From Dehalococcoidia bacterium (GTDB lineage: Bacteria; Chloroflexota; Dehalococcoidia; Lucifugimonadales; Lucifugimonadaceae): DNA of 64,000 bases. A model generated the notes under the pieces. That model had not been told where the DNA came from. It made no database searches and was given only the letters and a program-made list of their open reading frames with translations. This document shows positions 19,662 through 26,784 of the stretch, piece after piece; within the stretch, counting starts at the first letter, position 1; every line of letters begins with the position of its first letter. A program made the translations under genes and the position numbers. The DNA lies in the NCBI GenBank assembly GCA_022451965.1, contig JAKUNJ010000003.1, forward strand, positions 45,460-109,459. Direction: 5' to 3'.

Positions 19662-20380
19662 TTATTATCCAGTTCTAGAATTTCAGTCTCTAATTCTTTT
19701 ACCTTTATATAATCCTCATTTAACATACTATAAGCTCTACTAATGTAAGCTGATATTATCTTTTCTGAATTTCTTTTTTCTAGATCTAAAAAATTAATTA
19801 TTTCTTTAATTTTTCTGTTTTCTGGTAATAATTTGCTAATATTCTTAACTTTTTCAATTTCAGGATCTACTGATTCATTGTTATCCTTTTGGAATTTAAT
19901 TTTACCTACAATTTTTGTTACTTCAGCAAGCAGATCAGATTCAGATAAATTTAAGTACTCGCTACTAGAAATTTTTTTTGAATTACTAAATATTTTATTC
20001 AATGACAAATTATCATAAAAATCCTTACAAATATCAGAATAATCCTTTCCTATCTTAGATAATTTTGACATTGCAAGTGTACTATCTTTAATTCTTATTG
20101 AGCCTCCATTTATTAGATCGTCTCCCCTGTAATTACATAAATTCTCAAGGGACTCCATATTACCATGATATTTTTCTGGAACTGGAGGGATGATAATTTT
20201 ATCCATATCTTGTTCAGGAATTTGATCAGCAAACATTTCAGGAATATATTTTGACATATCAACAGTAATTGGAAAATCTACGACATAAGAAACAAAAATT
20301 TCATCATCTTCAATAAAAAATATCACTGCATGACCTTTTGGATTTTCTGATGAACCCAAACTAAATTCTAAGTTTGACAT
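19658..20380 (-). CDS. Uncharacterised protein, 240 residues
   Basis: I do not recognise this gene. The first 60 residues look like a compact beta-rich domain (MSNLEFSLGSSENPKGHAV, with FVSYVVDFPITVDMSKYIP following). The rest is charged and probably helical, ending in a likely coiled coil (SMLNEDYIKVKELETEILEL). There is no signal peptide or membrane segment. It starts behind an AAGGAAG ribosome site, 20 bases from a perfect hairpin shared with divergent pyrD, and overlaps the MFS gene by four bases. Confidence 0.75.
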   Translation of the reverse strand: MSNLEFSLGSSENPKGHAVIFFIEDDEIFVSYVVDFPITVDMSKYIPEMFADQIPEQDMDKIIIPPVPEKYHGNMESLENLCNYRGDDLINGGSIRIKDSTLAMSKLSKIGKDYSDICKDFYDNLSLNKIFSNSKKISSSEYLNLSESDLLAEVTKIVGKIKFQKDNNESVDPEIEKVKNISKLLPENRKIKEIINFLDLEKRNSEKIISAYISRAYSMLNEDYIKVKELETEILELDNN

Positions 20381-20399
20381 ATAATTTTCTTCCTTGTTA

Positions 20400-20431
20400 C
20401 TAAGTTATATTTTGATTAAAATATAACTTAG
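20400..20431. promoter_or_regulatory. Perfect 14-base inverted repeat between divergent genes, before pyrD
   Basis: CTAAGTTATATTTT (20400-20413), a GATT loop, then the exact complement AAAATATAACTTAG (20418-20431). The right arm shares its last two bases with the AGGAG ribosome site of pyrD (20430-20434). No T-run follows on either strand, so it is not an intrinsic terminator. It could be an operator serving both divergent genes or an RNA hairpin limiting pyrD translation. Confidence 0.7.
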
Positions 20432-20440
20432 GAGTAAAAA

Positions 20441-21466
20441 TTGATTTACAAATTACTAATATTACCAATTCTACAACTTATAAATCCAGAGGTGTCTCAC
20501 TTTCTGGCTGAAAAATTACTACAAATACCTCTATTTAAATTATTTAACCCTATCAGTTATTCAAAAAAATACGAAAATATTACTACAAATATTGATGATA
20601 TAAAGCTTGAATCTCCTATAGGATTGGCAGCAGGTTATGATAAAAATTGTAAAACTCTAAATCCACTCTTATCACTAGGTTTCGGTTTTGTAACCGGAGG
20701 AACCATAACACTACAGGAAAGGTTCGGGAATCCCAAGCCTAGATTATTTCATATACCAGAAAAGAAAGCCTTAATTAATTCTTTAGGATTTCCAAGCATT
20801 GGTCTTGATAATGTGGAAAGAAATTTAAGTAAGAACGGTATATCTGATGGTATTTTTTTGTCTGTATCTGGTATAACAGAGGATGAAATAATTACTTGTG
20901 TAAAAAGATTAGAGTGTCATACTAAGCTTTTTGAAATAAATATATCTAGCCCTAATACATCTGGGTTAAGGGTATTTCATGATCCACCCCAACTATCAAA
21001 ACTAATAGAAAAATTAAAAAGTATCTCCAATAATAAAATATTGATAAAATTACCACCTTGGGATGAGAAAAATAAAGAAGAATATTTATCTTTAGCCCAA
21101 ACTAGTTTATTAGCTGGAGCTGATGGATTAGTTATAGCTAACAGTTTACCAGTTGTTAATAGTAAATTGGCAGTTGGAAAAGGTGGTATATCTGGCAAAG
21201 TCCTTACAGAAAATACTCTAAGAATGATTGCAGAAATAAGGACTTCTTTAGGCCCTGATCCGATTATTGTTGCATGTGGAGGGATTTTTGATGAAAAGGA
21301 TGTATGGAATTGCTTAGCTCTAGGTGCAGATCTATGCCAAGCATATACTGGATTCATTTATAATGGCCCATTTTTTGCTTACTCCATTAATAAAAAACTT
21401 TCAAAACTAATGAAAGAAAAGAATATAAATAAATTAGAACAAATTAAGGGATTAGGCTTAATCTAA
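20441..21466 (+). CDS. pyrD: Dihydroorotate dehydrogenase, quinone-linked class 2
   Basis: PyrD oxidises dihydroorotate to orotate in pyrimidine synthesis and passes electrons to quinone. The 341-residue length and hydrophobic N-terminal helices (KLLILPILQLINPEVSHFLA) are the class 2 membrane-association pattern. SPIGLAAGYDKNCKT near residue 58, GTITLQERFGNPKPR near 86 and ISSPNTSGLR near 168, with the expected active-site serine, agree. The TTG start is supported by AGGAG six bases before it. Its stop overlaps the end of the convergent kinase gene by nine bases. Confidence 0.96.
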   Translation: MIYKLLILPILQLINPEVSHFLAEKLLQIPLFKLFNPISYSKKYENITTNIDDIKLESPIGLAAGYDKNCKTLNPLLSLGFGFVTGGTITLQERFGNPKPRLFHIPEKKALINSLGFPSIGLDNVERNLSKNGISDGIFLSVSGITEDEIITCVKRLECHTKLFEINISSPNTSGLRVFHDPPQLSKLIEKLKSISNNKILIKLPPWDEKNKEEYLSLAQTSLLAGADGLVIANSLPVVNSKLAVGKGGISGKVLTENTLRMIAEIRTSLGPDPIIVACGGIFDEKDVWNCLALGADLCQAYTGFIYNGPFFAYSINKKLSKLMKEKNINKLEQIKGLGLI

Positions 21467-22399
21467 CTCTTTTATTATTTCAGAATAGTAAGGCATTGAT
21501 TCTTGAGCCCCATTCTTTGTTGTGCTTAACGCAGATCCTATAATGGCAATTTCTAGAGAATCAAATATATCTAATCCTGAAGAAATAGATGCTCCTAGAA
21601 TTCCTGTGAATGCATCACCAGCTGCTACACTTGCCTTAACTTTATCTATTTTGAATGGAGGTAGATATTTTGCCTTTTCTTCATTTATAAAATAAGCTCC
21701 ATTTTCACCTAAAGTAATTACACAATTTTTAATACCTTTTTGTAATAATTTTTTCCCTGCTAATTTTGCATCATCAATATTTTTAATTTTTATTTTAGTC
21801 ATATATTCTGCTTCTATTTCATTTGGAGTTATTATATCTGCCAAAGAATAATAATCATTGTTTAAAGTTTTATTGTATGGAGCTGGATCTAAGATTATCG
21901 GTATCCCATTCTTATTAGCTATTTCCATACATTCTTTCGTTATATCTTTATCCATCTCATTTTGTGTAATTAATATTTTTGTTTGATCTAGATTTTTATT
22001 AAATGAATCTATAATAGAATTATTTTTTATTCTATTAGCTCCATAAACAGCATTTACATAATTTTCTCCATCATTATCAGTAAAAATAATTGCTATACCG
22101 CTATGATTTTTATCATCAACAAATATTTCTTGAGTAATAACCCTTTCATTATTAAGATAATTTCTTAATTCATGTCCGTAGTTATCATTTCCTACTGCAC
22201 CTAAAAAAATTACTGAATGGTCATTTGAAACCCTGGCTGCTGCAACTGCTTGATTTCCACCCTTTCCACCAGGAGCAGTATAAAACTTTTTACCAACAAT
22301 AGTTTCACCTGGTTTTGCTGGTCTTTTAAGATCCATTATCAAATCCATATTAAGAGCTCCAAGGACTGTTATTGATCTTTCTATTGTTGATAATTTCAT
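21458..22399 (-). CDS. rbsK: Ribokinase-type PfkB carbohydrate kinase
   Basis: A PfkB-family sugar kinase of 313 residues. It shows GALNMDLIMDLKRPAKPGET near residue 14, the signature APGGKGGNQAVAAARV near 42, an NEIEAEYM segment near 190 and the catalytic AAGDAFTG near 256. The ribokinase branch fits best because of the GGKGGNQA motif, giving D-ribose 5-phosphate; other pentose or nucleoside substrates are possible. It is monocistronic by position and convergent with pyrD. Confidence 0.87.
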   Translation of the reverse strand: MKLSTIERSITVLGALNMDLIMDLKRPAKPGETIVGKKFYTAPGGKGGNQAVAAARVSNDHSVIFLGAVGNDNYGHELRNYLNNERVITQEIFVDDKNHSGIAIIFTDNDGENYVNAVYGANRIKNNSIIDSFNKNLDQTKILITQNEMDKDITKECMEIANKNGIPIILDPAPYNKTLNNDYYSLADIITPNEIEAEYMTKIKIKNIDDAKLAGKKLLQKGIKNCVITLGENGAYFINEEKAKYLPPFKIDKVKASVAAGDAFTGILGASISSGLDIFDSLEIAIIGSALSTTKNGAQESMPYYSEIIKELD

Positions 22400-22471
22400 A
22401 ACATTCCTCTTTCATTTTTAGTTTTCATCAATCATAATATAATAACAATATAACAACAAGCAAAAAAAGTT

Positions 22472-22741
22472 ATGGCAAACGTTAAGATACCTACTCCATT
22501 GAGACCATTAACAAATAATCTCACATCAATTGATATAGATGGATCTAATGTAATTCAATTGATAGAAAATTTAAATGACAAATTTCCGGGATTTAAGGAT
22601 AAAATAATGGAAGAAAATTCTTTAAAACATTTCGTAAATATTTACATTAATGGTGAAGATATTAGATATATCGACTCTATGTTTACTGAAATCAAAGAAG
22701 GAGATGAAGTGTCGATTGTTCCAGCAGTTGCAGGTGGCTAA
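22472..22741 (+). CDS. CysO-like ubiquitin-fold sulfur carrier (MoaD/ThiS family)
   Basis: An 89-residue beta-grasp protein ending in the diglycine AVAGG that is thiocarboxylated in this family. The N-terminal VKIPTPLRPLTN and the FVNIYINGEDIRYIDSMFTE block resemble mycobacterial CysO, the sulfur donor for cysteine synthesis, more than MoaD of molybdopterin synthesis. No partner (activating enzyme, CysM-type synthase or metalloprotease) lies nearby. It overlaps the convergent aroB by four bases. Confidence 0.85.
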   Translation: MANVKIPTPLRPLTNNLTSIDIDGSNVIQLIENLNDKFPGFKDKIMEENSLKHFVNIYINGEDIRYIDSMFTEIKEGDEVSIVPAVAGG

Positions 22742-23841
22742 AAAATAACCTCATTTATTGCTTCGTTCACAATTTTATCATCCACTCCTCTTACGATTTT
22801 TGATTTACCTAAAGCATCTAATAAGATCCATTTAACCTTGCCATCAACATTCTTTTTATCCATTTTTATGGCTTCAAAAATTTTTTGTTTATCTATATTT
22901 TCAGCACTTGTAGGAAGATTATAGTCTTCAAGAATATTTTTTTGTTCAATTACGGATGATTGATTAATCATACCAATTTTCTCAGAAATTTTTATAGCAA
23001 CCATCATTCCGATACTAACTGCTTCGCCATGTAGAAATGAATTATAATTTGATACTTTTTCAATTGCATGACCAACAGTATGCCCATAGTTTAACTTAAT
23101 TCTATCTTCTCCTGTTTCGAATTCATCTTTTGAAACAATATCAGCTTTAATTTTGACTGACCTTTTCAATATTTCAGCAGAAAAATCATTATCAAGGTCA
23201 TAGATTTTCTTTCTGTTAAGCTTAAATTCATCGAATAAATTTTTATCTAATATAATTGAATGTTTTATTGCCTCTGCCCATCCACTTATTTTTTCTCTTT
23301 CAGGTAAAGTATCTAAGAAACTTAATTCTTCAAAAACTAATTTAGGTTGGTAAAAAGCACCTACCAAATTCTTGCCATGATCTAAGTTGTAGGCAACTTT
23401 CCCACCTATTGAAGCATCAGTCATTGCTGCAAGAGTAGTAGGTATCTGAATAAAAGGAATACCTCTAAGATATGTTGAAGCTACAAAACCTACTATATCT
23501 CCTGCCACTCCTCCACCAAATGAAATTATAAAATCCTTTCTTTCAACTTTCATATCTGCAAGCCAGTTATAAAGTTTACTTACTGTGTTGTAATTTTTTA
23601 GAGTTTCAGAAAAATCTATAGATAAGCTATTTGTGATAAATCCTTGAGATTCTAATGATTCATGAAGAATCTTTGTATTTTTAGGGAACATTGACTTATC
23701 AGAAATCAAGAAGCATTTTTTACCTCCCAATCCAGCATAATCTAATTCATTTCCCAATTCTTTAAGTATATCTCTACCTACAATTACTCTGTAATTACCT
23801 TGAGATGTATTAACTTCAGAGGCCAAATAATTATTATTCAT
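22738..23841 (-). CDS. aroB: 3-Dehydroquinate synthase
   Basis: This NAD- and zinc-dependent enzyme makes 3-dehydroquinate, the second step of the shikimate pathway. The 367 residues include FGGGVAGDIVGFVASTYLRG near 108, PTTLAAMTDASIGGKVAYN near 136 and the zinc-ligand segments GWAEAIKH near 190 and NYGHTVGHAIE near 253. It is the last gene of aroE-aroC-aroK-aroB and overlaps aroK by eight bases. Confidence 0.97.
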   Translation of the reverse strand: MNNNYLASEVNTSQGNYRVIVGRDILKELGNELDYAGLGGKKCFLISDKSMFPKNTKILHESLESQGFITNSLSIDFSETLKNYNTVSKLYNWLADMKVERKDFIISFGGGVAGDIVGFVASTYLRGIPFIQIPTTLAAMTDASIGGKVAYNLDHGKNLVGAFYQPKLVFEELSFLDTLPEREKISGWAEAIKHSIILDKNLFDEFKLNRKKIYDLDNDFSAEILKRSVKIKADIVSKDEFETGEDRIKLNYGHTVGHAIEKVSNYNSFLHGEAVSIGMMVAIKISEKIGMINQSSVIEQKNILEDYNLPTSAENIDKQKIFEAIKMDKKNVDGKVKWILLDALGKSKIVRGVDDKIVNEAINEVIF

Positions 23842-24361
23842 TTATTAAGCCTTCAATTTCTTCCATAATAGCTTTTGGATCCTTTAAGTCAGTATTAATT
23901 TTTATATCAGCAATAGTATAATTTTTCTGTCTTTTATTAAACATTTCATCTACTTTTTCAGACCTTAGATTATTACCTAATAAGGGTCTTATTTCTTTGG
24001 TCTTGTTTAGTCTATCCTTAATTATTTCTAATGAAGCATATAGCCATATAATAATTCCAGATCTTTTCATTATTATATTATTTTGCTCAATTGTAGGAAT
24101 TCCACCACCAGTAGAAACTACTAAATTATTTTTTGTATAGTCAAGATTATGCAGAATTTCAGTTTCAATATTTCTAAAACTTAATTCTCCTTCCTCATTA
24201 ATAATTTCGTGCACTTTTTTTTTCTTTATATGTTCAATATATCTATCTGTATCTATAAATTTATAACTTAAAGATCTAGACAAAATTTTTCCTATTTTAC
24301 TCTTGCCAGAGCCCGAAAAACCTATGAGAAAAATATTATTTAGATTATTTTTGATTCCCAT
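23834..24361 (-). CDS. aroK: Shikimate kinase
   Basis: A 175-residue kinase forming shikimate 3-phosphate. The P-loop GFSGSGKSKIG is at residues 14-24, followed by FIDTDRYIE near 35 (shikimate-binding Asp), FRNIETEIL near 62 with the conserved Arg, STGGGIPT near 83 and the lid RPLLG near 121. It overlaps aroC by 17 bases and aroB by eight, so translation of the three is coupled. Confidence 0.96.
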   Translation of the reverse strand: MGIKNNLNNIFLIGFSGSGKSKIGKILSRSLSYKFIDTDRYIEHIKKKKVHEIINEEGELSFRNIETEILHNLDYTKNNLVVSTGGGIPTIEQNNIIMKRSGIIIWLYASLEIIKDRLNKTKEIRPLLGNNLRSEKVDEMFNKRQKNYTIADIKINTDLKDPKAIMEEIEGLINE

Positions 24362-25529
24362 ATTCTTTAAATGTTTTTAAGTAAGAAGCGTAATTTCTTT
24401 TAATTTCTTGAAGACTATCTCCACCAAATTTTTCTAAAATTTCTTCAGTTATAGTTAAGGCTATCATCGCTTCTCCTACAGGACATGCTCGAGAAACTTG
24501 GCAAATATCAGATCGGTTGTATGAAGCTTCAACAATTTCACCTGTTAACAAGTCTACTGAAGGCAAAGGTCTTGTCATAGTAGCAATAGGCTTAATAGCC
24601 ACATTTATAATTATAGAGTTCCCATTAGACATACCACCTTCAATACCTCCGGAATGATTTGATATATGTGAGAAATTTCTTATATCATTCTTATTTGGTT
24701 CAATTACGTCTTGAACTTTATTACCAAATTTTTTAGTATTTTCAAAACCATTACCAATTTCAACTCCTTTTACAGCATTAATTGAAATCATTGCTTGTGC
24801 GATTTTTCCATCTAGTTTTTTATCCCACTGTGTATGACTTCCTAGCCCCAATGGGATACCATTAGCTACAACTTGAAAAACACCTCCAATAGTAGTTCGT
24901 TCTTTTTTTACTTTGTCTATTACTTTCTTAAATTTTGTATCTTCTAGCTCATTTGATGCTCTTACTTCAGACTTTTCTACAAAAGTCCAATCAATAGATT
25001 CTATATCATCTATTTCAGAGGATTCCCACCCTACTGATTTAACTCTTGATCTTATATCTATGCCTAATTCTGAAAGAAATTTTCTGCATATAGCGGCAGC
25101 TGCTACTCTTGCAGCGGTTTCTCTTGCACTTGCTCTTTCTAAAACATTTCTTGAATCTTTGTGATTATATTTTAAAGATCCTGCAAAATCAGCATGACCG
25201 GGAACAATCCTTGTTTGTGATTTAATATTTTCTTCAGGATCTACCTCTTTAACTGACATAGGAATAGTCCAATTTTTCCAATCCTTATTCTCTATCCATA
25301 ATGAAATTGGTGAACCTAAAGTTTTACCGTGCCTTACACCTGATTTTATTTCAGCTCTATCTTTTTCTATCTTCATACGACCACCAGACCCATATCCTTT
25401 TTGGCGCCTTGACATATCCTTTTCAATAAAGTCCTCAGAAATGCTCAGATTTGAAGGTATGCCTTCTAAAATTACATTTAATCCCTGACCATGGGATTCT
25501 CCAGCTGTTAAGAATCTAAATTTTGTCAT
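24345..25529 (-). CDS. aroC: Chorismate synthase
   Basis: Reduced-FMN enzyme converting 5-enolpyruvylshikimate 3-phosphate to chorismate. The 394 residues contain the family signatures GESHGQGL near 10, RRQKGYGSGGRM near 41, RASARETAARVAAAA near 131 and NHSGGIEGGMSNG near 293. Its product would feed both aromatic amino acids and the menF-menD genes at 13.8-16.7 kb. It lies three bases from aroE. Confidence 0.98.
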   Translation of the reverse strand: MTKFRFLTAGESHGQGLNVILEGIPSNLSISEDFIEKDMSRRQKGYGSGGRMKIEKDRAEIKSGVRHGKTLGSPISLWIENKDWKNWTIPMSVKEVDPEENIKSQTRIVPGHADFAGSLKYNHKDSRNVLERASARETAARVAAAAICRKFLSELGIDIRSRVKSVGWESSEIDDIESIDWTFVEKSEVRASNELEDTKFKKVIDKVKKERTTIGGVFQVVANGIPLGLGSHTQWDKKLDGKIAQAMISINAVKGVEIGNGFENTKKFGNKVQDVIEPNKNDIRNFSHISNHSGGIEGGMSNGNSIIINVAIKPIATMTRPLPSVDLLTGEIVEASYNRSDICQVSRACPVGEAMIALTITEEILEKFGGDSLQEIKRNYASYLKTFKEYGNQK

Positions 25530-25532
25530 ATT

Positions 25533-26372
25533 TTATCTCTCGATACCTACAGAATTTAACATTATTTCAATTGGGGGTTCTAAATTTGTTGTGAGCTTGA
25601 ACCCTAAAGCAGCTTGAAATACTAGCATACTTAGTCCTCCAAGAAATTTAATATTATTTTTTTTAGCTCCTATCAATAACGGGGTCATTGAGGGTGAGTA
25701 AACTAAGTCATAACACAAAGCATTCTTATTTATGATATCAGTATTTATTGGAGAAATCTTAGGATTTGGTCCACCAGTCATACCGAGAGATGTTGTGTTA
25801 ATTATTAGATCTATATTTTTCATAAAAGAAAAATTATTAAGATAATTTTTTTCAATAATTTCTATTTTATTTTTATGATTAGAAAAATTATCTAATAGTT
25901 TTTCGGCATTAGACTTCGTTCTATTATATATATATATTTTTTTTGAATTAGACTTAATCAATGACATACAAATTGCTTTTGCAGATCCTCCAGCACCTAA
26001 GATAAGACAATTTTTATTTCTTTGATCATAATTTATAAATCTTAAGCTTTCTCTAAATCCTTCCCAATCAGTGTTATAACCCAACAGTTTACCTTTTTTA
26101 TTTACTATCCAATTGACAGCATCCATTTCTATAGCTGTTTTATCAAGTTGATCAATATATTTTATTACTTCTTGTTTGTATGGTAGAGTTACACAAGAAC
26201 CCAAAATATTATTTGATCTAAGATTATTTATAATCTTATCTAAGTTTGAAAGTTCAGTTTCCCATACAGTAAATTTAATATCTAAGTTTAAGGCATCGAA
26301 GGCAGACTCATGAATCCTTGGAGATAAGGTATGACCTAAAGGGTATCCTATTATTCCTATTTCTCTAACCAT
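25533..26372 (-). CDS. aroE: Shikimate dehydrogenase
   Basis: NADP-dependent reductase of 3-dehydroshikimate, 279 residues. Shikimate-binding GYPLGHTLSPRIHESAF is at residues 9-25, LPYKQEV with the catalytic lysine near 63, NTDWEGF near 100, the nucleotide-binding GAGGSAKAI near 127 and NTTSLGM near 194. It overlaps ruvX by eight bases at its start. Confidence 0.96.
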   Translation of the reverse strand: MVREIGIIGYPLGHTLSPRIHESAFDALNLDIKFTVWETELSNLDKIINNLRSNNILGSCVTLPYKQEVIKYIDQLDKTAIEMDAVNWIVNKKGKLLGYNTDWEGFRESLRFINYDQRNKNCLILGAGGSAKAICMSLIKSNSKKIYIYNRTKSNAEKLLDNFSNHKNKIEIIEKNYLNNFSFMKNIDLIINTTSLGMTGGPNPKISPINTDIINKNALCYDLVYSPSMTPLLIGAKKNNIKFLGGLSMLVFQAALGFKLTTNLEPPIEIMLNSVGIER

Positions 26373-26784
26373 TTTGTTTTCCCAAAATATAACTCTCTAA
26401 AATAATCACTGCTGATGCAGAATCAATTTTATCTTTTATTTTAGACTTACTTAATCCTGATTTAATAAGATATTTTTCAGCTTCCTTTGTAGATAATCTT
26501 TCATCCCATAAAATAACATCTACATTTTTATTTGCTTTTTTTATTCTTTTTGAAATATATCTGGAAAATTTAGCCCTAGTACCCTCTTTCCCAGATAATA
26601 GAATAGGTAGACCTACTATTATTTTTTTTATTTTGTTTTCAACTAATATCTTCTTTAGTTCTGTAAGAAATAAATCTATATTTTCTGAAGATATAAATTT
26701 CAAAGGCGTACAAATAGTTGAAACATCATTTGAAATTGCTAAACCTGTTCTTTTTTCTCCAATATCTAAAGCTAAAATAGGCAT
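26365..26784 (-). CDS. ruvX: Putative Holliday junction resolvase / pre-16S rRNA nuclease YqgF
   Basis: An RNase H-fold protein of 139 residues. ALDIGEKRTGLAISND at residues 4-19 carries the first catalytic Asp, KIIVGLPILLSGKEG near 54 the second strand motif and LWDERLSTKEAE near 95 the Asp/Glu pair. The family has been assigned both junction resolution and 16S rRNA 5' maturation. Pairing with alaS, with a one-base overlap, is a common bacterial arrangement. Confidence 0.95.
   Translation of the reverse strand: MPILALDIGEKRTGLAISNDVSTICTPLKFISSENIDLFLTELKKILVENKIKKIIVGLPILLSGKEGTRAKFSRYISKRIKKANKNVDVILWDERLSTKEAEKYLIKSGLSKSKIKDKIDSASAVIILESYILGKQNG

Noticed and set aside
20977-21357. Long antisense open frame opposite pyrD
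   Set aside because: It is the shadow of a well-supported coding region; the peptide has no family features. Similar shadows opposite other genes were dropped for the same reason.
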